Of a stretch of 5,070 nucleotides of DNA, positions 1-5,070 are shown piece after piece. Source of the DNA: Betaproteobacteria bacterium (GTDB lineage Bacteria > Pseudomonadota > Gammaproteobacteria > Burkholderiales > Burkholderiaceae); assembly GCA_015654605.1 (NCBI GenBank), contig JAATGO010000029.1, positions 1 through 5,070 of the forward strand, written 5' to 3'. Position numbers and translations under genes: made by a program. The notes under the pieces are model-generated. The model did not search any database. It had not been told where the DNA came from and was given only the letters and a program-made list of their open reading frames with translations. Within the stretch, counting starts at the first letter, position 1; each line of letters begins with the position of its first letter.

Positions 1-774
1 AGCCGCTGCCTGGGTCAACACATTGATATTGTAAGGTGGGCGTACTTTGTCGAATTCTCGCAACAATGCGGCGTTTCCTGACATATATCCCAACCTAATG
101 CCTGCCAATCCCATCTTGGAAACCGTGCGCAGAACCATCAGATTGTCAAACTCTGATAAACGCGGCATCCAGCTTTGCTGCACAAATGGTTGATAGGCTT
201 CATCGACCACAACAATACCATTATTGCCAACCGCGTGAAGAATAGCCTCCACATCACTGACTGCAAACAATGCCCCGGTAGGATTATTTGGGCAAGCCAA
301 ATATGTTACCGCTGGCCGATGCTTGGCGATAGCTACCAACATTGCCTCTTGATCCAGTCTGAAATCGGCTTGTAACGGTACGCCGACAAACTCGAGACCA
401 GCTAGCTGCGCCGACATGGCATACATCACAAAACTCGGCACTGGTGCCAACACTGCGGCGCCAGGCTGCGCACAGGCAACAGCAATCATAGAAATCAGTT
501 CATCGGACCCATTCCCAAGCAATACATCAAAGCCTGGCGGAACACCTAGCTGCTTACCGATCTTGCTTTTCAATTGTGTATAAGATGGTACGGGATATCG
601 GTTCAATGCCACTTTAGCAAGGTGTTGCCCAAGTGCTTCGCTGATCTCAGAAGGCAACACAAAGGGATTCTCCATCGCATCCAACTTCACCATGCCACCA
701 CCGTCTGGCACCGCATAGGATGACATTGCGCGCACATCTGCGCGAATAATCCTCTCAATGAGTGATCGTGGCAT
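1..774 (-). CDS. hisC: Histidinol-phosphate aminotransferase HisC, C-terminus cut off by window edge
   Basis: HisC is a PLP-dependent class I/II aminotransferase that converts imidazole acetol phosphate plus glutamate to histidinol phosphate in the cytoplasm. The frame stays open for 258 codons to base 1, so roughly the last 100 residues of a usual ~355-370 residue protein are missing. Visible landmarks are LDAMENP (31-37), GNGSDE (87-92), CPNNPTG (161-167), DEAY (191-194), the PLP-binding lysine K220 in [11 protein letters not shown]227 for substrate carboxylate or phosphate contacts, and RPPYNIN (245-251). The ATG at 774 is chosen because AAGAGGT lies 8 bases upstream and the N-terminal region ([10 protein letters not shown]...) matches the usual HisC start. 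The next in-frame ATG (726) has no ribosome binding site and would remove family sequence. The start overlaps the end of the methyltransferase gene by 20 bases, so translation is probably coupled. The family call is firm; the paralogue type (HisC1 or HisC2) is not resolved. Confidence 0.95.
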   Translation of the reverse strand, partial: MPRSLIERIIRADVRAMSSYAVPDGGGMVKLDAMENPFVLPSEISEALGQHLAKVALNRYPVPSYTQLKSKIGKQLGVPPGFDVLLGNGSDELISMIAVACAQPGAAVLAPVPSFVMYAMSAQLAGLEFVGVPLQADFRLDQEAMLVAIAKHRPAVTYLACPNNPTGALFAVSDVEAILHAVGNNGIVVVDEAYQPFVQQSWMPRLSEFDNLMVLRTVSKMGLAGIRLGYMSGNAALLREFDKVRPPYNINVLTQAAA

Positions 775-1564
775 TGGCAAGTACCTCTTCCGTTGCATCC
801 AAACGCCGCGCAATCATGTCGCAATAAGTAGGATTAAGCTCAAAGCCGACAAACTGTCGCCCGCAACGCCGCGCAGCAACTGCTGTTGTACCACTTCCCA
901 TAAAGGGATCCAGTACAATTCCTCCTGGAGGACATGAGGCCTTAATCATCCGCTCTACAATCTCCAATGGTTTCTGCGTCGGATGATCAGCACGCTCCTT
1001 ATGTTCGCGATGCAAACGCGAAACACTCCAGACATCTTTAGGGTTATATCCCATTTCAAGCCACTTGGCACAGACAAAAATCGAGCGCGAACGCGCTTTC
1101 TTGGTTTCCGCATCATAAGGAATGCGAATGGCGTCCAGATCAAAATAATAATCGCGCGATTTGGCAAAAAATCCCACCGTATCATGCACCGAGGAATATC
1201 TACGCGTTGCGCCACCCATGGAAGGTACCCGACGATCCCATATAATTTCATTCATCATAATCATCCGTTGCTTGAGCATCACAAAGATTTCTGGTGAGTA
1301 ACGCCAAGTCAGGAAGATATAGAGGCTACCGTTAGGCTTGAGCTTAGGCAATGCTGCATCTATCCATTGCATGGTCCAATGCAGATAAGCCTCGGTACTC
1401 AGCTTGTCAGAATCGTTTCCGTAATCCTTGCCTAATCCATAAGGTGGATCTGCCAGCAATAGATCGATCTGCCCATCAGGAATTCGCTCCAGTCCCAACA
1501 AAGCATCTTCACAGAAAACACGGTCACGCCATGGTATTGTCATTCCTTGTGGAATAGCAGTCAT
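755..1564 (-). CDS. Solitary beta-class DNA methyltransferase (N6-adenine or N4-cytosine), YhdJ-like, within the his operon
   Basis: This 269-residue enzyme is predicted to transfer a methyl group from S-adenosylmethionine to an exocyclic amino group of adenine (or cytosine) in a specific DNA sequence. The motif order is that of the beta class: catalytic DPPYGLGK (39-46) near the N-terminus, a middle part with [10 protein letters not shown] (127-136), HPTQKP (194-199), then the SAM-binding DPFMGSGTT (219-227) and [10 protein letters not shown] (238-247) near the C-terminus. The size and motifs resemble E. coli YhdJ, a solitary methyltransferase; the target here cannot be read from sequence. 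All key motifs are intact, so the gene looks functional. Its ATG overlaps the hisD stop as ATGA (1561-1564), with a GGAG 11 bases upstream, and its end overlaps hisC by 20 bases. No restriction endonuclease lies beside it. By eye its base composition resembles its neighbours, so any transfer is not recent. The enzyme class is confident; the modified base and site are unknown. Confidence 0.93.
   Translation of the reverse strand: MTAIPQGMTIPWRDRVFCEDALLGLERIPDGQIDLLLADPPYGLGKDYGNDSDKLSTEAYLHWTMQWIDAALPKLKPNGSLYIFLTWRYSPEIFVMLKQRMIMMNEIIWDRRVPSMGGATRRYSSVHDTVGFFAKSRDYYFDLDAIRIPYDAETKKARSRSIFVCAKWLEMGYNPKDVWSVSRLHREHKERADHPTQKPLEIVERMIKASCPPGGIVLDPFMGSGTTAVAARRCGRQFVGFELNPTYCDMIARRLDATEEVLANATITH
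783..789 (-). promoter_or_regulatory. Ribosome binding site of hisC, inside the methyltransferase gene
   Basis: AAGAGGT on the minus strand lies 8 bases before the ATG at 774. It is the strongest Shine-Dalgarno match in the window. It lies within the last codons of the methyltransferase and fixes the hisC start in the 20-base overlap. Confidence 0.7.
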
Positions 1565-2877
1565 TTCAGACGCAGCTCCGCAGAGCGTGCATGTGCTTGC
1601 AATCCTTCGCCATAGGCAAGTTCAGCTGCGACTTTACCTAAAGTATGCGCGCCTGCCTGACTGACTTCGATAATACTGGATCGCTTCTGAAAATCATACA
1701 CGCCCAGCGGTGAAGAAAAACGTGCCGTACGTGATGTTGGCAGTACATGGTTGGGACCAGCACAATAATCACCAAGTGATTCTGACGAGAATCGTCCCAG
1801 AAACATCGCACCAGCATGACGAATTTTATCTGCCCATTGACGTGGCTCAGCAGCTGAAATCTCAAGATGCTCAGGCGCAATCAAATTTGCTATCTCGCAG
1901 GCCTCTGCCATATCTCTCACTTTTATCAAAGCACCGCGATTGGTCAAAGAAGTGCGAATAACGTCCTTGCGCGGCATCGCCTCCAATTGACGCGCCATGC
2001 TGGCCTCGACACGAGCAATATAAGCATCATCGGGACACAACAGTATAGATTGCGCCAGTTCATCATGCTCTGCCTGTGAAAATAAATCCATAGCAATCCA
2101 GTCTGGGTCCGTAGAACCATCACAGATCACCAGTATCTCGGATGGACCCGCAATCATATCGATACCCACCTTACCAAATACCCGTCTTTTGGCGGCAGCA
2201 ACATAGGCATTGCCCGGCCCGACAATTTTATCTACCTGTGCAATTGTTGCCGTACCGTAGGCCAACGCACCAACAGCTTGAGCGCCACCAATAGTGAATA
2301 CACGATCAACTCCGGCAATGGCCGCCGCTGCTAGTACCAGCATATTTTGCAAACCATCAGGAGTCGGCACGACCATAATCACTTCCTGCACACCTGCCAC
2401 TTTGGCCTGTATGGCATTCATTAACACAGAAGATGGGTATGCTGCTTTCCCTCCTGGCACATAAATACCGACACGATCCAGAGGAGTAACTTTTTGTCCT
2501 AATACTGTCCCATCGGCCTCCTGATAAAGGAAACCATCAGACCCACATCCCTGTTTTTGACGCTGATGATAAGCGCGCACACGATCGGCAGCAGTTTCCA
2601 GTGCAGTACGTCGCTCAGGAGACAACTGCGCCAGCGCCGCCTGTAATGCAGCGCTACTGATTTCCAATGCACTCACACTCGCAGCGTTAAGATGATCGAA
2701 ACGCTGAGTGTATTCCAGCACCGCAGCATCACCACGTACTTGAACATCAGCCAGAATCTCCGCCACTGTCCGTTCAATCACTTCGTCTTCACTTGCCTCA
2801 AAAGCCAGTACTGCCAACAATTTTTGTTGAAAGCCAGGTACCGTAGAGTCCAGTTTTTTCATCGCTATACTCATCAT
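1561..2877 (-). CDS. hisD: Histidinol dehydrogenase HisD
   Basis: HisD carries out the last two steps of histidine synthesis, oxidising L-histidinol to L-histidine with two NAD+ at a zinc site. The 438-residue length is normal for the family. Expected zinc ligands are present: Q268 and H271 (SQAEH), D370 ([13 protein letters not shown]) and H429 ([11 protein letters not shown]). The catalytic pair is E336-H337 in APEHLE. Other family blocks are RVGIYVPGG (135-143), [12 protein letters not shown] (197-208), [10 protein letters not shown] (217-226) and IDMIAGPSE (239-247). Three in-frame start codons are possible, at 2877, 2874 and 2862. An AGG at 2882-2884, overlapping the hisG stop, lies 4 bases from the first and 7 from the second, so 2874 may be the true start; the difference is one residue. 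It follows hisG by 5 bases and overlaps the methyltransferase start by 4 bases. Function is firm. Confidence 0.98.
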   Translation of the reverse strand: MMSIAMKKLDSTVPGFQQKLLAVLAFEASEDEVIERTVAEILADVQVRGDAAVLEYTQRFDHLNAASVSALEISSAALQAALAQLSPERRTALETAADRVRAYHQRQKQGCGSDGFLYQEADGTVLGQKVTPLDRVGIYVPGGKAAYPSSVLMNAIQAKVAGVQEVIMVVPTPDGLQNMLVLAAAAIAGVDRVFTIGGAQAVGALAYGTATIAQVDKIVGPGNAYVAAAKRRVFGKVGIDMIAGPSEILVICDGSTDPDWIAMDLFSQAEHDELAQSILLCPDDAYIARVEASMARQLEAMPRKDVIRTSLTNRGALIKVRDMAEACEIANLIAPEHLEISAAEPRQWADKIRHAGAMFLGRFSSESLGDYCAGPNHVLPTSRTARFSSPLGVYDFQKRSSIIEVSQAGAHTLGKVAAELAYGEGLQAHARSAELRLK

Positions 2878-2882
2878 TTTAC

Positions 2883-3536
2883 CTATACAGCCGTTTGTGC
2901 TGCCTTCTCAAATGCAGCCAGTATCGGCTGCAAACGTTGACGCTTGATTTTCAGTGCTGCCTGGTTAATGACTAGGCGCGACGAAATATCCATAATATGC
3001 TCCACTTCGACCAGTTTATTGGCGCGTAAAGTTCCTCCGGTACTCACCAGATCAACGATCGCATCAGATAAGCCGACCAAAGGCCCCAGTTCCATCGAGC
3101 CATATAATTTAATCAAATCCACATGCACACCCTTGGCGGCAAAATGCTCTCGAGCAGTCTTGACATACTTGGTTGCCACGCGCAAACGCGCTCCCTGACG
3201 CACGGCATTCTCGTAATCAAATCCCTCCTGCACAGCTACCGACAAACGACACTTGGCGATATTGAGATCAATCGGCTGATATAGCCCTTCTCCACCATGT
3301 TCCAGTAAAACATCTTTTCCTCCAACACCAAAATCAGCCGCACCATATTGCACATAAGTAGGGACATCCGATGCACGCACAATGATCACTCGCATGTCTG
3401 GATCGTTGGTTGGCAAAATCAGCTTGCGGGAAGTCTCTGGGTCTTCCGTCACAATAATCCCTGCCGCCCTCAACAACGGCAAGGTTTCTTCGAAGATACG
3501 GCCTTTGGAAAGCGCAAGGGTTAACTGCTGTGTCAT
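2883..3536 (-). CDS. hisG: ATP phosphoribosyltransferase catalytic subunit HisG, short form
   Basis: HisG joins ATP and PRPP to give phosphoribosyl-ATP, the committed step of histidine synthesis. From the ATG at 3536 the protein has 217 residues. It opens with [17 protein letters not shown] and contains [11 protein letters not shown], then [21 protein letters not shown] running into the PRPP-loop sequence [11 protein letters not shown]. The length identifies the short form: the C-terminal ACT-like histidine-binding domain of long HisG (about 300 residues) is absent. Known short HisG enzymes need HisZ, a HisRS-like regulatory subunit, for activity and feedback control; no hisZ is in this window. 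The frame also extends to a TTG at 3548 directly after the murA stop (221 residues). I prefer the ATG because the family normally starts there. No good Shine-Dalgarno sequence precedes either start, so translation may depend on ribosomes finishing murA. Confidence 0.96.
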   Translation of the reverse strand: MTQQLTLALSKGRIFEETLPLLRAAGIIVTEDPETSRKLILPTNDPDMRVIIVRASDVPTYVQYGAADFGVGGKDVLLEHGGEGLYQPIDLNIAKCRLSVAVQEGFDYENAVRQGARLRVATKYVKTAREHFAAKGVHVDLIKLYGSMELGPLVGLSDAIVDLVSTGGTLRANKLVEVEHIMDISSRLVINQAALKIKRQRLQPILAAFEKAAQTAV

Positions 3537-3548
3537 GTCATTTAACAA

Positions 3549-4802
3549 TCATTGTTTAATACGTTCAATATCAGCGCCTATCGACGATAATTTCACATCC
3601 ATACGATCATAACCACGATCTAAATGGTAAACCCGCTCAATCAATGTTTCGCCCTGCGCAGCTAAGCCGGCAATCACTAAAGATGCAGAAGCACGTAAAT
3701 CGGTCGCCATGACTGGTGCACCGACAAAATGATCAACACCACTCACAATTGCAGTATTGCCTTCAATATCAATTTTGGCACCCAAACGATTGAGTTCCTG
3801 CACATGCATGTACCGATTTTCAAAAATCGTTTCTGTCACATGACTGGTTCCCTCTGCAATACAGTTCAATGCCATGAATTGTGCCTGCATGTCGGTGGGG
3901 AACCCTGGATATTCTGTTGTCCGAAAACTGACAGCCTTGGGACGTGCTGCCATCTGAATGCGCAACCAGTCATCACCTGATGTCAGAATCGCACCTGCTT
4001 CACGCAATTTATCAAGTCCGGCATCCAATAAATTACTGCCCGTCTTTTTCAATAACACATCGCCACCAGCAGCAGCCACTGCACATAAAAAGGTTCCCGT
4101 TTCAATACGATCTGGCACCACCACATACTCAGCACCGTGTAACTTATCAACCCCTTGTATGATCAAACGATCGCTATCAATTCCCTCAATCTGCGCTCCC
4201 ATAGCGATGAGTAATCTGGCCAAATCACCAACTTCAGGTTCACGTGCTGCATTTTCCAGAATAGTCTGCCCATCGGCCAGGACAGCGGCCATCAATAGAT
4301 TTTCTGTTCCCGTCACAGTAATCATGTCAGTGACGATCCGCGCACCTTTCAAACGCTTGGCTTTGGCATGAATATAACCAGCTTCAATGCTGATCTCCGC
4401 CCCCATTGCCTGCAAGCCTTTGATGTGCTGATCCACTGGACGAGAACCAATAGCACATCCACCAGGAAGCGACACTTTGGCTTCTCCAAATCGTGTCAAC
4501 AATGGGCCGAGCACCATAATCGATGCCCGCATCGTTTTCACCAATTCATACGGCGCTTCCAACTTGGTAATATCGGCCCCATTAAGAACAACGCTATTCG
4601 CATCCTGCTCAATACGTACTCCCATCTGACGCATGAGATTGAGCATTGTAGAAACATCTTTCAAATGCGGAACATTTGAAAGATGTATATCGTCTGAGGT
4701 CAACAAACCGGCACACAAGATCGGCAATGCTGCATTCTTGGCACCAGAAATGATAACTTCACCAGAAAGGCGATGACCACCTCGAATCAAAAGCTTGTCC
4801 AT
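3549..4802 (-). CDS. murA: UDP-N-acetylglucosamine 1-carboxyvinyltransferase MurA
   Basis: MurA transfers enolpyruvate from PEP to UDP-GlcNAc, the first committed step of peptidoglycan synthesis, in the cytoplasm. The 417-residue protein is full length (E. coli MurA is 419). Active-site elements are present: K22-N23 in [12 protein letters not shown]92 in KTMRASI, the catalytic cysteine C116 in [15 protein letters not shown]304 in [12 protein letters not shown], and R396 in [10 protein letters not shown]. The cysteine is kept, so the enzyme is predicted to be fosfomycin-sensitive (inference from family knowledge; some natural variants have Asp here). The ATG at 4802 is preceded by TAAGGT at a spacing of 10, overlapping the ibaG stop 13 bases upstream. 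The ibaG-murA order matches E. coli. Codons 39-50 ([12 protein letters not shown]) are encoded by a perfect inverted repeat described separately. The gene is expected to be essential, so this part of the operon should always be expressed. Confidence 0.98.
   Translation of the reverse strand: MDKLLIRGGHRLSGEVIISGAKNAALPILCAGLLTSDDIHLSNVPHLKDVSTMLNLMRQMGVRIEQDANSVVLNGADITKLEAPYELVKTMRASIMVLGPLLTRFGEAKVSLPGGCAIGSRPVDQHIKGLQAMGAEISIEAGYIHAKAKRLKGARIVTDMITVTGTENLLMAAVLADGQTILENAAREPEVGDLARLLIAMGAQIEGIDSDRLIIQGVDKLHGAEYVVVPDRIETGTFLCAVAAAGGDVLLKKTGSNLLDAGLDKLREAGAILTSGDDWLRIQMAARPKAVSFRTTEYPGFPTDMQAQFMALNCIAEGTSHVTETIFENRYMHVQELNRLGAKIDIEGNTAIVSGVDHFVGAPVMATDLRASASLVIAGLAAQGETLIERVYHLDRGYDRMDVKLSSIGADIERIKQ
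4654..4686. repeat. Perfect 14-bp inverted repeat with 5-nt loop inside murA
   Basis: The left arm ACATCTTTCAAATG (4654-4667) and right arm CATTTGAAAGATGT (4673-4686) are exact reverse complements, separated by CGGAA. In the murA message this makes a 14-bp hairpin with a UUCCG loop, starting 116 bases after the first base of the start codon and covering codons for [12 protein letters not shown]. The stem is AU-rich and is followed by UUCUACAAUG rather than a U-run, so it does not look like an intrinsic terminator. Its role is unknown; possible roles are slowing of ribosomes or polymerase, or an RNase or protein site. Confidence 0.85.
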
Positions 4803-4812
4803 AAGAAAATAT

Positions 4813-4818
4813 ACCTTA
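4813..4818 (-). promoter_or_regulatory. Ribosome binding site of murA, overlapping the ibaG stop codon
   Basis: TAAGGT on the minus strand contains the ibaG TAA stop and the AAGG of a Shine-Dalgarno site, 10 bases before the murA ATG. The spacing is slightly long. The arrangement suggests coupling of murA translation to ibaG. Confidence 0.5.
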
Positions 4819-5052
4819 TTTTTGGAATTCTTCCGGTGTGAGTGTCTTCATTGATAATGCATGAATCTCTTGATCCATACGCTGCCCCAATGCAGCATAT
4901 ACCAATTGGTGACGCTGAATCAGGCGTTTTCCAGCAAACGCTTTTGATACGATGATGGCATTAAAATGTTGTCCATCACCATCGACTTCGAGATGCTCGC
5001 AATTAAGACCCGCGGCAATATAATTTTTGACAAGTTCTGGTGTGGGTAGCAT
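4816..5052 (-). CDS. ibaG: BolA-family protein IbaG/YrbA
   Basis: This is a small cytosolic BolA-like protein of 78 residues; E. coli IbaG has about 84. BolA proteins partner with monothiol glutaredoxins to bind [2Fe-2S] clusters, and E. coli IbaG has been linked to acid stress. The fold pattern is visible: an N-terminal helix ([11 protein letters not shown]), the strand and loop [16 protein letters not shown] (21-36), the central [17 protein letters not shown] (39-55), and the C-terminal strand [14 protein letters not shown] (63-76). H64 matches the invariant BolA histidine that serves as cluster ligand; H29 and C18 are possible second ligands. The ATG at 5052 has AAGAG 7 bases upstream. Its position just before murA is the same as in E. 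coli, where the mla phospholipid-transport genes precede it; what lies upstream here is outside the window. Confidence 0.93.
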   Translation of the reverse strand: MLPTPELVKNYIAAGLNCEHLEVDGDGQHFNAIIVSKAFAGKRLIQRHQLVYAALGQRMDQEIHALSMKTLTPEEFQK

Positions 5053-5059
5053 CAGTCAG

Positions 5060-5064
5060 CTCTT
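5060..5064 (-). promoter_or_regulatory. Ribosome binding site of ibaG
   Basis: AAGAG on the minus strand lies 7 bases before the ibaG ATG at 5052. A TGA at 5056-5058 could be the stop of an upstream gene running in from the right, but the 18 bases available are too few to identify it. Confidence 0.5.
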
Positions 5065-5070
5065 CACAAA

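Larger units (their letters stand above)
1..5052 (-). other. Probable single transcription unit ibaG-murA-hisG-hisD-methyltransferase-hisC
   Basis: Six genes share one strand. Spacings in transcription order are 13 bases (ibaG-murA), 12 bases (murA-hisG from its ATG), 5 bases (hisG-hisD), a 4-base overlap (hisD-methyltransferase) and a 20-base overlap (methyltransferase-hisC). No intergenic stretch is long enough for a standard promoter or terminator, so the main promoter should lie to the right of the window and the operon continues to the left. Promoters inside coding sequence cannot be excluded. Confidence 0.8.

Noticed and set aside
285..303. A 7-bp inverted repeat (TATTTGG / CCAAATA) with a 5-base loop inside hisC
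   Set aside because: A few perfect 7-bp stems with short loops are expected by chance in 5 kb, and this one is in ordinary coding sequence.
983..1297. A 104-codon open frame on the plus strand opposite the methyltransferase
   Set aside because: It is a shadow of a clearly coding minus-strand gene; its translation shows no recognisable domain.
3814..3829. A short AT-rich inverted repeat (CGATTTT / AAAATCG) inside murA
   Set aside because: It has only 7 pairs with almost no loop and is within chance expectation.
3958..4371. A 137-codon open frame on the plus strand opposite murA
   Set aside because: It is wholly antisense to an intact murA with all its catalytic residues, resembles no family I recognise, and has no convincing ribosome site.
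4654..4686. The murA hairpin as a rho-independent terminator
   Set aside because: The stem is AU-rich and neither strand has a U-run after it; it also lies early in an essential gene.
3804..4862. Two ATGCAT sites (3804-3809 and 4857-4862), the known target of E. coli YhdJ, as possible targets of this methyltransferase
   Set aside because: About one such site is expected by chance, so two is not informative, and the specificity of this enzyme cannot be assumed to equal that of YhdJ.
4901..4910. The 10-base palindrome ACCAATTGGT inside ibaG, considered as an operator
   Set aside because: Several 10-base palindromes are expected by chance in a window this size, and it is in coding sequence with no paired site.

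Overview
The window is a densely packed stretch of one bacterial operon. All six recognisable genes lie on the minus strand and are transcribed from right to left: bolA-family ibaG/yrbA, murA, hisG, hisD, a DNA methyltransferase, and hisC (cut by the left edge). No gap between genes exceeds 13 bases, and two junctions overlap. The sequence shows no promoter, terminator, RNA gene, insertion sequence or CRISPR array.

The likely source is a betaproteobacterium with roughly balanced base composition; a Nitrosomonadales-type organism is my best guess from protein flavour, not proven. Three things support this: the ibaG-murA pair runs directly into hisG-hisD-hisC, a layout known from Betaproteobacteria; HisG is the short form that depends on HisZ; and the HisC N-terminus carries the 'VKLDAMENP' type of sequence seen in that group.

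Right part (3549-5052): ibaG encodes a small BolA-like iron-sulfur/thiol-linked protein. murA encodes the first committed enzyme of peptidoglycan synthesis, with its catalytic cysteine intact. The early coding region of murA contains a perfect 14-bp inverted repeat with a 5-nt loop (4654-4686), far longer than expected by chance in a window this size.

Left part (1-3536): hisG (first step), hisD (last two steps) and hisC (transamination step) belong to histidine biosynthesis. Between hisD and hisC sits a complete beta-class DNA methyltransferase that resembles the solitary E. coli enzyme YhdJ. It is joined by a 4-base ATGA overlap to hisD and a 20-base overlap to hisC, with no restriction endonuclease beside it. 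This methyltransferase embedded in a biosynthetic operon and the murA hairpin are the two observations most worth following up.
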